Assembly: GCF_001618005.1 (NCBI RefSeq)
Contig: NZ_LQXA01000061.1
Span: 62,001-126,000, forward strand
Length of the DNA: 64,000 bases
Reading direction: 5' to 3'
DNA from: Clavibacter tessellarius
GTDB lineage: Bacteria > Actinomycetota > Actinomycetes > Actinomycetales > Microbacteriaceae
Made by a program: the position numbers and the translations under genes. Each line of letters opens with the position of its first letter. Within the stretch, counting starts at the first letter, position 1. A model generated the notes under the pieces. That model saw nothing but the letters and a program-made list of their open reading frames with translations. It ran no database searches and was not told where the DNA came from. Of the stretch, positions 7,280 to 14,916 are shown piece after piece.

Positions 7280-7930
7280 CTACTCCATGTCGCGGTAGCG
7301 CTTCGCCTCGGCGAGCGCCGTGCGGAGACCGTCGGCGTCGAGCGCCGGACCGTAGCCGGGGGTGTCGCGCTGGATGCGCCAGCCCTCCGCGAGCGGTCCC
7401 GCGTCGACGGTGTCGTAGCCGAAGGAGTCGAGGATCCCGGTGACCGTGGCCTTCGCCTCGGCGTCGTCGCCCGCGATGACGAGCGCGCGGCGGTTCGGCG
7501 TGCCGGCGGGGGTGCCGTGCTCCGTGAGGTCGGCGGCGTAGATGTGGTTGAAGGCCTTGACGACCTTCGACTCGGGGAGGTGACGCTGCAGCATCTCCGC
7601 GGTCGTGGTGGTCTCCTCGTCGAGCTCGGCGATGTGGCCGTCGCGCTCCGGGTAGTAGTTGTCGGTGTCGATGACGACCTTGCCGGCGAGGGGCTCGACC
7701 GGCACGCTGTCGATGTCCTTCAGCGGGATCGTCACGACGACGATCTCGCCGGCCTCGGCGACCTCCTGCACGGTGGCGGCGCGCGCGTGCTCGCCGAGCT
7801 CGGCGATCAGGTCGGTGAGCGTCTCCGGGCCGCGGGAGTTCGCGATGACGACGTCGTGGCCGGTGGAGGTGAACAGGCGGGCGAGCTGGCTGCCGATGAG
7901 TCCGGCGCCGATGATTCCGATGTTGGTCAT
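7280..7930 (-). CDS. NAD(P)-binding protein of the NADPH:F420 reductase-like family
   Basis: 216 residues. A Rossmann motif opens the protein (MTNIGIIGAGLIGSQLARLF, then NSRGPETL), followed by VVTIPLKDID and KVVIDTDNYYPERDG and by KAFNHIYAADL. This is the layout of COG2085, which includes NADPH-dependent F420 reductases and many oxidoreductases with other partners. The ATG at 7930 is followed directly by the Rossmann beta strand, which supports the start. Cofactor specificity cannot be read from sequence alone. It is flanked by hairpins on both sides, so it is probably monocistronic. Confidence 0.75.
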   Translation of the reverse strand: MTNIGIIGAGLIGSQLARLFTSTGHDVVIANSRGPETLTDLIAELGEHARAATVQEVAEAGEIVVVTIPLKDIDSVPVEPLAGKVVIDTDNYYPERDGHIAELDEETTTTAEMLQRHLPESKVVKAFNHIYAADLTEHGTPAGTPNRRALVIAGDDAEAKATVTGILDSFGYDTVDAGPLAEGWRIQRDTPGYGPALDADGLRTALAEAKRYRDME

Positions 7931-7979
7931 GCAGGGGGGAACGGCTGCCACCTGGCAGGCATTCCCCGCGGACGACGAC

Positions 7980-8005
7980 GGGCGCCGCCCCGGAGGACGG
8001 CGCCC
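7980..8005 (-). terminator. Hairpin after the pspA-like gene
   Basis: Perfect 8-bp stem GGGCGCCG (7980-7987) with CGGCGCCC (7998-8005), 20 nt beyond the stop at 8025. No T-run. Confidence 0.5.
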
Positions 8006-8024
8006 GCGCATCTGGCCGGTAGGG

Positions 8025-8768
8025 CTACTCGCCGGACGTGACCTGCTTCGGCGCGGATCCGCCGGACTTGAGCGCGGCCAGGCGCGCCTCGACCTCGGTC
8101 AGCTCGCCGAGGTCCTCGAGCTCCTCGAACTGCGCGTCGAGGCTCGAGGCCTGCAGCTCCTCGGCGCCGCGGACGCGGGCCTCCTCGCGGCGGATCTTCT
8201 GCTCGAAGCGGCTCACCTCGCTGGTGGGGTCCATGATGTCGATGCTCTTCATCGCGTCCTGCACCTGCGACTGCGCCTGCACCGTCTTCTGGCGGGCGTT
8301 CAGCTCGTCGCGCTTGGAGGAGAGCTGCTGGAGCTTGCCGCGCATCGTGTCGAGGCCCTGCTTGAGCTTCTCGACGACCTCGGTCTGCGACGCGATGGTC
8401 GGCTCGGCGCCCTTCGCCTCGCTCTCCGACTGCATCTGGCGCTGCAGCGCGACGCGGGCGAGCGCGTCGAACTTGTCGGCGTTCGGGGTGTTGCCGGAGT
8501 TCCGGTACTCGTCCGCCTTCTGGCTCGCGGCGAGCGCCTTGCGGCCCCAGTCCTGCGCGGCCTGGACGTCCTCGCGGTGGTCCTCCTCGATCATGCGGAG
8601 GTTGCCGATGGTCTGCGCGACGGCGCTCTCGGCCTCGCGGATGCTCTCCGTGTAGTCGCGGACCATCTGGTCCAGCATGAGCTGCGGGTCCTCGGCCTGG
8701 TCGATGAGGTTGTTGATGTTGGCCTTCGCGAGCTGGGCGATGCGGCCGAGGATGGACTGCTTGGACAT
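8025..8768 (-). CDS. PspA/IM30 family membrane-stress protein
   Basis: 247 residues, almost entirely helical. The N-terminus MSKQSILGRIAQLAKANINNLIDQAEDP matches the PspA/IM30 (Vipp1) amphipathic helix plus first coiled coil, and long heptads continue to about residue 215. These proteins coat and stabilise the cytoplasmic membrane and can form ESCRT-III-like assemblies. The ATG at 8768 has GAAGGAGC upstream. The C-terminal GGSAPKQVTSGE is a short flexible tail. It lies 110 nt downstream of the TPM-domain membrane protein on the same strand, and the two may act together at the envelope. Confidence 0.9.
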   Translation of the reverse strand: MSKQSILGRIAQLAKANINNLIDQAEDPQLMLDQMVRDYTESIREAESAVAQTIGNLRMIEEDHREDVQAAQDWGRKALAASQKADEYRNSGNTPNADKFDALARVALQRQMQSESEAKGAEPTIASQTEVVEKLKQGLDTMRGKLQQLSSKRDELNARQKTVQAQSQVQDAMKSIDIMDPTSEVSRFEQKIRREEARVRGAEELQASSLDAQFEELEDLGELTEVEARLAALKSGGSAPKQVTSGE

Positions 8769-8878
8769 GGGTGCTGCTCCTTCTCGTCTGGTGCTTCGTC
8801 GGAATGGGTTGATCATGGGTCGCTCTCGTTCTCGTCGTCGTGCCGTCGTGCGTGCGATGCGTGGGGTGCGCGGATCCG

Positions 8879-10933
8879 CTAGAAGTCGCCGCCGCCGAAG
8901 CCTCCGCCGCCTCCGCCGCCGAAGCCGCCTCCGCTGAAGCCGCCGCCTCCGCCGCCGAAGCCGCCCCCGTCGAAGCCGCCGCCTCCGCCGCCACCCCAGC
9001 CGCCGCCTCCGCCGCCCCCGCTGAGGAGACCGCCGAGGATGCCGCCGATGATCGCGCCGCCGAAGGCGTCGCCCCCTCCGCCGCGGCCGCCCATCATGCC
9101 GCCGCCGTAGCCGCCGTACCCGCCGCCCTGGTCGAGGTCGCGCTGGGCGGCCTCGATGGCCTGGGCCGAGTAGGAGGTCGCGGCCTGGGCCGCGGCGACC
9201 GCGCGCACCGGATCCCGGGGAGCGGCCTCGTGCGCGTCGTCGAGCGCGCGCTGCGCATGGGCGAGGCGCGTGCGCGCCTCCTCGCCGACGCCGCCGCGAC
9301 GGGTCGAGATGAAGTCGCGGGCCGTCGCCACCTGGCTCTCGGCCGTCGAGAGCGCGCGCGGCAGGTAGCCGATCGCGCGCTGCACCTGCTCCTGCTGCTC
9401 GCGTACCGGCGCGAGCGCCTCGTCGAGCCGGGCCTCCGCCTCCTGCAGGAGCGTGACGCTCGTGAGCGGATCCGCGAGGCGGCCCTGCAGCGGCTTCGCG
9501 TCGGCGATCGCCTGCTCGGCGGCCTCCACGAGGCGCGTCAGCTCCGGCATGCGCCCGCCGCGCTGGGCGGCGCGGGCGTCCTGGATGTCGCTGCGGACGT
9601 CCGCGATCTCCTCCTGCACGCGCGTGGACGCGTGCTCGAGGTCGGAGGACACGCGGTCGACCACGTCGAGGAGCTTCCCGGCCTGACCGACGGACTGCTG
9701 CGCGGCGCGGACCTTCACCGCGATCTCGCCGGTCGAGGTCCGGTCGCCCGCGCGGATCGCGTCGGCCGCCTCCTGCGCCGTGTCGGTCGCGAAGGAGAGG
9801 AGCGAGCGGGCCTGGTCGACGTTGCCGGTGACGGTCGTCATCGACGGGCCGGCGTAGCGGCGGCCGAGCAGCTCCACCGCCTCCTGCGTGCGCTCGATGC
9901 GCGACTTCAGCGCCTCGGCGTCGGTGACGATGGCGGCGAGCGTCTGCGGCGCGTTCTGCTCGAGCGCGCGCAGCTCCTCGAACGACGCGGCCTGCGCGTC
10001 GAGCTCGGCGCGCGCCTCCTCGCACAGGTCGACGATGCGGGCGGCCCACGTGCGGCGCTCCTCGTCGGTGTCCTCGATCGTGTCGTCGAGCTTCTGCTTG
10101 AGGGCGAAGGCCTCGCGCACCTTGCCGCCCGCGGAGACGAGCACCTCGCGGTAGGGCCCGACCGCGCCGGATCCGAACTCCGCCTCCGCGAAGCCGACCT
10201 CCTGCTCGCTGGTCTCGAGCGCGTCGTCGAGCTGCACGAGCATGCTGCCGGCGCGCTGCTCGGCGGTGCGCATCTCCTCGAGCACCGCCTGCCGCTTCTG
10301 GGCGACGGCCTTCTTCTTCTTGCGTCTACCGAGCAGGGTCGTCACGACGGTGGCCAGGAGGATCGCGCCGAGCACGTAGAGGAGGACGAGGCCGAAGTCG
10401 ATGCCGGAGCCGTTCCCGGTCGAGGGGGTGGATCCGGTGCCGGTCTCGGCGACGGTGCCGGTCTGCGAGATGGACTGGAGCCCTTGCGCGGCGTCGATCG
10501 CGGCGCCGGACCAGTCGCCGTCCTCGAGGCGGGGCTTGACCACGCCGTTCTCGAGCTGATCGCGCTGGGCGAGGGAGACGCTGTCGGGGACGCCGACGAC
10601 GAACTGCCGGCCGTCGACCGCGACCGCGACGATGGCGTCGTTCGAGCCGAAGCCGTTCGCGGCCTTCGTGGCCTCGCCCCAGGCCTTCTGGCTCGCCGCC
10701 CCCGTGAACGTGTCGACGTACGCGACGTGGAGCGTCACCCCGGTCTGCTGCTGCAGCTGGTCGATCGCCTGCTGGATCTGCTGCTCCTGCGCGGAGGTGA
10801 CGGCACCGGCCGGGTCGAGGATCGACGCCCCGCCGAACTGCACCGGCTCCGTGGCCTGCGCCATCTGGGGCACGAGGGCCCCGGCCAGACCGAGCGCGAG
10901 CGCGGCCCCCAGCAATCTCGCGGACCGCGGCAT
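8879..10933 (-). CDS. TPM-domain (YgcG-like) membrane protein with long coiled coil and glycine-rich tail
   Basis: 684 residues. A signal peptide (MPRSARLLGAALALGLAGALVP, cleavage near AQA) is followed by an extracytoplasmic TPM domain (about 30-160: ILDPAGAVTSAQEQQIQQAI), one membrane helix near 175-197, a KKKK basic stop and about 350 residues of coiled coil. The last ~85 residues are almost only Gly with Phe, Trp and Tyr, as in many YgcG homologues. The start at 10933 has GGAGGAG upstream; the in-frame ATG at 10954 lacks one. It precedes pspA. A role in envelope maintenance is inferred; the TPM activity is not established here. Confidence 0.85.
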   Translation of the reverse strand: MPRSARLLGAALALGLAGALVPQMAQATEPVQFGGASILDPAGAVTSAQEQQIQQAIDQLQQQTGVTLHVAYVDTFTGAASQKAWGEATKAANGFGSNDAIVAVAVDGRQFVVGVPDSVSLAQRDQLENGVVKPRLEDGDWSGAAIDAAQGLQSISQTGTVAETGTGSTPSTGNGSGIDFGLVLLYVLGAILLATVVTTLLGRRKKKKAVAQKRQAVLEEMRTAEQRAGSMLVQLDDALETSEQEVGFAEAEFGSGAVGPYREVLVSAGGKVREAFALKQKLDDTIEDTDEERRTWAARIVDLCEEARAELDAQAASFEELRALEQNAPQTLAAIVTDAEALKSRIERTQEAVELLGRRYAGPSMTTVTGNVDQARSLLSFATDTAQEAADAIRAGDRTSTGEIAVKVRAAQQSVGQAGKLLDVVDRVSSDLEHASTRVQEEIADVRSDIQDARAAQRGGRMPELTRLVEAAEQAIADAKPLQGRLADPLTSVTLLQEAEARLDEALAPVREQQEQVQRAIGYLPRALSTAESQVATARDFISTRRGGVGEEARTRLAHAQRALDDAHEAAPRDPVRAVAAAQAATSYSAQAIEAAQRDLDQGGGYGGYGGGMMGGRGGGGDAFGGAIIGGILGGLLSGGGGGGGWGGGGGGGFDGGGFGGGGGGFSGGGFGGGGGGGFGGGDF

Positions 10934-11021
10934 GCGACTCCTCCGTCGTCTCAAGGTCGTGCTCCGTCCAGGCTAGTGGCGCGGGTGCCGTGCGGGGCCG
11001 CGGGGACGGCTCCCGTCCGGG

Positions 11022-11600
11022 TCACGCGAGCTCCGTGGTCGTGCGGTCGCGGGGGTCCCAGCGGCGGAGGCCCGCGACCGGGGCGGCGACCGGATCCAGC
11101 CGGCCGAGCGCGTCGACCGCCCGGCCCAGCTCCTCCGCGCTGAGGCGCAGCGCGAGGGAGACGTGCGGGGTCCAGGATCCGGGGCGCGTGTGGGGGACGA
11201 CCTCGACCGGCTCCGCGCCGGCGTCCTCGTGGTCGCCGTCCGCGGCCGGCTCCGCGAGGCAGGCGTCGACGGCCGCGTGGATCCGCCCGTGCAGCGCGAG
11301 CAGCGCCTCGTCCACCACGACCTGCCGCGCCAGCACCAGGCCGCGCGGCGGGACGCCGAAGACGAGGAGGCCGCCCAGCCGGAGCGTCGGCAGGGGAGCG
11401 GACGCGGCGATCGCGCGCACGGCGTCGTCCGCGGATCCGACCAGGCCGTGCGCCGCGAGCAACGTCACGTGCGGCCGGTTCGTCGCACCGGCGTGATCGG
11501 CGAGGCTCGGGACCGCGGCGTCGGCGAGGGCGCGCCACATGCCGCGGACCGCGGCGTCGGACGCCGCGTCCAGCGTGAACTCGACGCTGCCGGCGCTCAG
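11022..11600 (-). CDS. 2'-5' RNA ligase family (2H phosphoesterase) protein, probable CTG start
   Basis: The two family signature motifs are present: RPHVTLL and TPHVSLA (H-x-T/S). 2H proteins are cyclic phosphodiesterases or ligases acting on RNA ends or nucleotides. The first ATG in frame (11540) would cut off SVEFTLDAASDAAVRG, which looks like the conserved first strand and helix, so the true start must be upstream. No ATG, GTG or TTG is available, but a CTG at 11600 overlaps the upstream stop as CTGA, mirroring the GTGA overlaps elsewhere here. With CTG the protein has 192 residues. Confidence 0.7.
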   Translation of the reverse strand: MSAGSVEFTLDAASDAAVRGMWRALADAAVPSLADHAGATNRPHVTLLAAHGLVGSADDAVRAIAASAPLPTLRLGGLLVFGVPPRGLVLARQVVVDEALLALHGRIHAAVDACLAEPAADGDHEDAGAEPVEVVPHTRPGSWTPHVSLALRLSAEELGRAVDALGRLDPVAAPVAGLRRWDPRDRTTTELA

Positions 11601-11836
11601 GGGCGGGGCGGGGTCGGGGGCGGCGTCGGGCCCTGGCCGCGGCCGCCGTCGGGGCCGAGCTTCCGCAGCTGGTCGTCGGCGGCCCGGCGCGCCTTCTGGA
11701 TCTTGTCGGCGTGCTTGCTGCCGGTGGCCTTGTCGGCGATGCCCGACACCTTGTCGATGGCGGTGCGGCCGACGTCCTGGCCCTTGGACGTGCGCAGGAA
11801 TCCGGTGGCGGCGGCGGCGATGCGGGACAGCTTCAC
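11597..11836 (-). CDS. Small helical protein, MT0933/Rv0909-like antitoxin family
   Basis: 79 residues from GTG 11836 with AGGAGA upstream. The core GRTAIDKVSGIADKATGSKHADKIQKA matches the pattern of the MT0933-like family, which Pfam describes as putative antitoxins: a DK-rich amphipathic helix with the conserved G(S/G)K.ADK motif. The end is Pro/Gly-rich and disordered. No adjacent toxin (Rv0910-like START-domain protein) is visible; the downstream neighbour is a 2H phosphoesterase, joined by a 4-nt overlap. A toxin-antitoxin role is therefore only a family label here. Confidence 0.6.
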   Translation of the reverse strand: MKLSRIAAAATGFLRTSKGQDVGRTAIDKVSGIADKATGSKHADKIQKARRAADDQLRKLGPDGGRGQGPTPPPTPPRP

Positions 11837-12063
11837 GGGTGGTCTCCTATGTAGGGGATCGGGTGGGGCCGTGCCCGGGCGGCGCGGCGGTCGTCCTCCG
11901 ACCATCCTGGCGGGTCGCGCCTGTGCCGGAGCGGGGAGTCTCCTCGGGAGAGGGAATGCGACGGCCGCGCGCGAGCCGGACACGCGCCCACCGCGGACGA
12001 GGGAGGCGGCGCGGCGGGCGTCCCCGCCGGTGCTACCCTGGATCCGCGCTCGCGCGCACCCTG

Positions 12064-12135
12064 GCCCCCATAGCTCAGGGGATAGAGCACTGCCCTCCGG
12101 AGGCAGGGGCGGAGGTTCGAATCCTCCTGGGGGCA
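12064..12135 (+). tRNA. tRNA-Arg (anticodon CCG)
   Basis: Full cloverleaf: acceptor GCCCCCA/TGGGGGC, D-stem GCTC/GAGC, anticodon stem CTGCC/GGCAG with loop CTCCGGA (anticodon CCG), 4-nt variable loop, T-stem GGAGG/CCTCC with loop TTCGAAT, and discriminator A. CCA is not encoded. A possible -10, TACCCT (12036-12041), lies 22 nt upstream. It reads CGG, a frequent codon in this GC-rich genome. Confidence 0.97.
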
Positions 12136-12165
12136 CACCTTCCCATATCCCGTGTTGGTGCGGTG

Positions 12166-12197
12166 AGCGGCCGGTCCCGTCAGCGGGGCCGGCCGCT
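12166..12197 (+). terminator. Hairpin downstream of tRNA-Arg
   Basis: AGCGGCCGG (12166-12174) pairs perfectly with CCGGCCGCT (12189-12197), 30 nt after the tRNA. Likely tRNA terminator. Confidence 0.55.
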
Positions 12198-12498
12198 CGT
12201 GCGTACGGGGTCGGGCCGTCGCGCTCGGCCGGCATCCCACGGGCGATGGAGTCGCGGCGAAGACACGCGGCGAGGCCCGAGACGGGTCTCGGGTCCCGCC
12301 GCGCGATGCTGGGCCCAACTGGGGGGCGGGCCTGTCGATGACGTTAGGGGAGGCCGCCGCGGCCGAGAAGGCGCGCCGGTACTGGAAAAGGCCAGTGGAG
12401 CAGGGGCCAATCCGATCCCCTCCGGGTGCCGAACGGCCGCTCCGGCGCGCCCGCGACGCCTCTGCCCGTCGCCTCCCGGCACCCCCGCACAGGCGGCC
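12198..12498. other. 300-nt stretch without a convincing gene; contains short inverted repeats
   Basis: No open frame here has family-like sequence. Three inverted repeats are visible: CCCGAGAC/GTCTCGGG (12276-12293), AGGCCCG (12273-12279) with CGGGCCT (12327-12333), and ACTGG/CCAGT (12381-12396). They could belong to a small structured RNA or to nothing. I could not match it to SRP RNA, tmRNA, 6S RNA or a known riboswitch. Confidence 0.35.
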
Positions 12499-12504
12499 TA
12501 GGCT
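12499..12504 (+). promoter_or_regulatory. -10 element, leaderless promoter
   Basis: TAGGCT ends 6 nt before the ATG at 12511, with no Shine-Dalgarno in between. Confidence 0.55.
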
Positions 12505-12510
12505 CGGCGC

Positions 12511-13203
12511 ATGGCAGACGACGACGACTCCACCTCCCTCCGCGACCTCCTGAAGGGCGCGAAGCCGAAGCCCCACGACTTCCCCGAGCTCGACCCGGCC
12601 GCGCTGCCCGGCGACCCGATCGACCTCGTCATCGACTGGATCCGCGACGCCGTCGCCCACGACGCCGCCGAGGTGAACGCGGTCGTGCTGGCGACCGCGG
12701 ACGCCGAGGGCCGCCCGAGCGCGCGCACCCTCCTCCTCAAGGACGTCACGCCCACCGTCGACGACGAGCCCGGCGCCCTGTGGTTCTCATCGCTCGCCGA
12801 CAGCCCCAAGGGCCGCGACCTCGAGGCGAACCCGCGCGCGGCGCTCGTCGCGTACTGGCGCGAGCGCGGGCGCCAGATCCGCGCGACGGGCCCCGTCTTC
12901 CACGGCGACCGCGAGGTCAGCGAGCGCGACTTCCTCGCGCGCCACCCCGCGTCGCGCGCCGAGGTCATCGCGGGCGACCAGAGCGAGCCGATGCCCGACG
13001 CCGCCGAGCGCGACGCGCGCGTGGCCCGTGCGCGGGAGGCGGTGGACGCGGATCCCGAGCTCGTCGCCGAGTCGTGGCGCGCCTACGTGCTCCAGCCGAC
13101 CGTCGTCGAGTTCTGGCAGGCGACGGAGGACCACGGGCAGCTGCGGATCATCTACCGCGCCGATGCGGACGGCACCTGGTCGCACACCCTCGTCTGGCCC
13201 TGA
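12511..13203 (+). CDS. pdxH: Pyridoxamine/pyridoxine 5'-phosphate oxidase family protein
   Basis: 230 residues. The FMN-binding PNPOx fold is clear: NAVVLATADAEGRPSARTLLLKDV, then LWFSSLADSPKGRDLEANPRAALVAYW, the spacer RQIRATGPV and a C-terminal dimerisation part (SWRAYVLQPTVVEFWQ). PdxH oxidises PNP or PMP to pyridoxal phosphate. The usual C-terminal R-L-x-P motif is replaced by TLVWP, so this may be a PNPOx-like flavoprotein, and the symbol is tentative. It probably has a leaderless mRNA and stands alone between tRNA-Arg and the next gene. Confidence 0.75.
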   Translation: MADDDDSTSLRDLLKGAKPKPHDFPELDPAALPGDPIDLVIDWIRDAVAHDAAEVNAVVLATADAEGRPSARTLLLKDVTPTVDDEPGALWFSSLADSPKGRDLEANPRAALVAYWRERGRQIRATGPVFHGDREVSERDFLARHPASRAEVIAGDQSEPMPDAAERDARVARAREAVDADPELVAESWRAYVLQPTVVEFWQATEDHGQLRIIYRADADGTWSHTLVWP

Positions 13204-13278
13204 CCGGCGTCGCCGGGCGCGGGCCGCGAGCGTGTTGCGGCAGATGACGCGGAGGGTGCGGCGCCGCACCCGAGCCCG

Positions 13279-13284
13279 CACACT
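13279..13284 (+). promoter_or_regulatory. -10-like element before the glutamyl-hydrolase-like gene
   Basis: CACACT ends exactly 6 nt before the ATG at 13291, the same geometry as the stronger TAGGNT boxes in this window. The hexamer itself is weak. Confidence 0.35.
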
Positions 13285-13290
13285 GGATCC

Positions 13291-14055
13291 ATGCCCGCAC
13301 CCCTCCGCCGCCTCGCCGTCGTGCAGGTGACCCGATCCCGGCCCGAGGCCGTCGACTACCACCGGCTCGTGCAGGGCCTCAACATGCGCGTGGCCGAGGT
13401 CGCGGGCCAGGCTGGCTGGGTCGTGGAGAACCTCGCCGCGGAGGACGAGGGCGTGGAGTCGCTCCTCGAGCGCACGCGCGACGCGGACGCCGTCGTCATC
13501 ATGGGCGGCGAGGACGTCGCGCCCCGCTTCTACGGTGGTCCCGCCGACTACGAGGGCCGCTCGCCGCACCGCGAGGTGGCGGACGCCGGCCAGATCGCGC
13601 TCGTCCGCCGGGCGGTCGCCGAGGGCACGCCGCTCCTCGGGATCTGCCGCGGTGCCCAGATCGTCAACGTCGCGCTCGGCGGCACCCTCCAGCAGCACAT
13701 CGGCGGCGTGGGGGAGCACCGCAATCAGGCGGACGACATCACGGCGGTCATGCGCGACCACGACGTGCGGGTCGCGGCCGACAGCCGTCTCGCGCGCGTC
13801 CTCGGATCCACCGCGCTCGTCGTGCGCAGCGCCCACCACCAGGCGGTCGACCGGCCGGGCGCGGGACTCCGCGTCGTCGCCGTCGCGCCCGACGGCGTGC
13901 CGGAGGCGGTCGAGCACGAGACGGCGCCCATCACCGGCGTGCAGTGGCACCCTGAGGATGCCGCTGCCGAGCGCGACCAGCTCCCCGCGCTGCTGGCGGC
14001 GCTCGCCGAGCAGTGCGCCCGCCGCGAGCCCGCGCGGGCGGACGTCGCGGCCTGA
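13291..14055 (+). CDS. Gamma-glutamyl-GABA hydrolase-like class I amidotransferase-fold protein
   Basis: 254 residues. The triad is visible: nucleophile C119 in LGICRGAQ, and H220 with E222 in QWHPED. MGGEDVAPRFYGG corresponds to the GGxDV-P-YG motif of the PuuD family, which cleaves gamma-glutamyl amides in polyamine breakdown. No puu genes lie beside it and the substrate is not proven. The stop is followed by a strong hairpin shared with the convergent SDR operon. Confidence 0.85.
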   Translation: MPAPLRRLAVVQVTRSRPEAVDYHRLVQGLNMRVAEVAGQAGWVVENLAAEDEGVESLLERTRDADAVVIMGGEDVAPRFYGGPADYEGRSPHREVADAGQIALVRRAVAEGTPLLGICRGAQIVNVALGGTLQQHIGGVGEHRNQADDITAVMRDHDVRVAADSRLARVLGSTALVVRSAHHQAVDRPGAGLRVVAVAPDGVPEAVEHETAPITGVQWHPEDAAAERDQLPALLAALAEQCARREPARADVAA

Positions 14056-14092
14056 GCCGACGCGGTCCGAGAACGCACGGCCCGCGCACGAC

Positions 14093-14125
14093 GCGACCCG
14101 CCCGCGTCGTACGCGGGCGGGTCGC
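14093..14125. terminator. Bidirectional hairpin between convergent units
   Basis: A perfect 14-bp stem, GCGACCCGCCCGCG (14093-14106) with its complement at 14112-14125, around a 5-nt loop. It lies 38 nt after the hydrolase stop and 24 nt after the SDR stop on the other strand. No T-run. Confidence 0.65.
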
Positions 14126-14148
14126 CGTGGTCCGGATCCCGGTGGGCG

Positions 14149-14916
14149 TCAGGGCATGACGTCGCCGCTGTTCGGCCCCAGGGTCTGGCCGACGAAGAGG
14201 TTGCCGTCGGGATCGGCGGCGAGCATCACCGCGACCGGCGCCACCTCGTCGACCGTTCCGAATCGCCCGAGGGGCAGCTCGCGCCGCTTGGCGGCCTTCC
14301 AGTCCTCGGAGATCCCGTCGACCAGCGGGGTCTCGATGGGCCCCGGCGCGATCACGTTGGCCAGCACGTTGGAGGCCGAGACCTCGAGCGCGAGCGACTT
14401 CGTGAACGCGATGACCCCGGCCTTCGCGGCCGCGTAGTGCGCGAGGCCCGTGCCGCCCTTCTGCCCGAGCTGCGAGGCGATCTGGATGATGCGGCCGTCG
14501 CGCCGGGCGAGCATCCCCGGCAGCACGGCACGCGTGACGAGGAAGACGCTCGTGAGGTCGACGTCGATCGTGCGCTGCCAGGTCGCGAGGTCCATGTCCG
14601 CGACGTGCGCCTCGGTGAGGATGCCGTGCGACGAGACGAGCGCGTCGATCCGGCCGAGCAGGGCCTCCGCCTCCGCGACGGCGCGCGCGACCTCGCGCTC
14701 GTCCGCGAGGTCGGCCGTGACGGCGCCGTCCGCGCCGAGGTCGGCGGCGACGTCGTGCACCGCGGCGGAGCGGTCGAGGAGCACGACGCGCGCGCCCGCC
14801 CGGAGGAAGTGCGCCGCCACCGCGCGGCCGATGCCGCTCGCCGCGCCCGTGACGAGGGCCGTGCGCCCGAGGAGCCGCTCGCTGCGGGCGGGTCCGGGCG
14901 CCGTCACCGCGCTCAC
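14149..14916 (-). CDS. SDR family oxidoreductase (fifth gene of the LacI-controlled operon)
   Basis: 255 residues from GTG 14916, overlapping the upstream SDR stop as GTGA. Classical SDR: TGAASGIGRAVA, SSHGIL in place of NNAG, Ser in QIASQLG, and the catalytic YAAAK in LAHYAAAKAGVIAFTKSLALE. It resembles FabG-type 3-oxoacyl reductases and sugar or polyol dehydrogenases. It is the last gene before a strong hairpin, so the operon ends here. The substrate is unknown; it probably acts in the same pathway as the other SDR. Confidence 0.88.
   Translation of the reverse strand: MSAVTAPGPARSERLLGRTALVTGAASGIGRAVAAHFLRAGARVVLLDRSAAVHDVAADLGADGAVTADLADEREVARAVAEAEALLGRIDALVSSHGILTEAHVADMDLATWQRTIDVDLTSVFLVTRAVLPGMLARRDGRIIQIASQLGQKGGTGLAHYAAAKAGVIAFTKSLALEVSASNVLANVIAPGPIETPLVDGISEDWKAAKRRELPLGRFGTVDEVAPVAVMLAADPDGNLFVGQTLGPNSGDVMP

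Noticed and set aside
3845-8041. Very long open frame of about 1400 codons on the plus strand
   Set aside because: It runs antisense across five well-supported genes, is Arg/Gly/Val/Asp-rich without domains, and is the expected shadow of GC-rich codon bias.
8769-8816. Earlier start for PspA adding about 16 residues
   Set aside because: The MSKQSILGR start has AAGGAGC at the right distance and matches the family's amphipathic N-terminus.
8840-11143. Plus-strand frame of 767 codons opposite the TPM-domain protein
   Set aside because: Alanine-rich antisense shadow of the glycine codons and coiled coil; the minus-strand gene has a signal peptide, ribosome-binding site and recognised domain.
11597-11836. 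Complete toxin-antitoxin system
   Set aside because: Only the antitoxin-like family member is seen; neither neighbour resembles the expected toxin partner.
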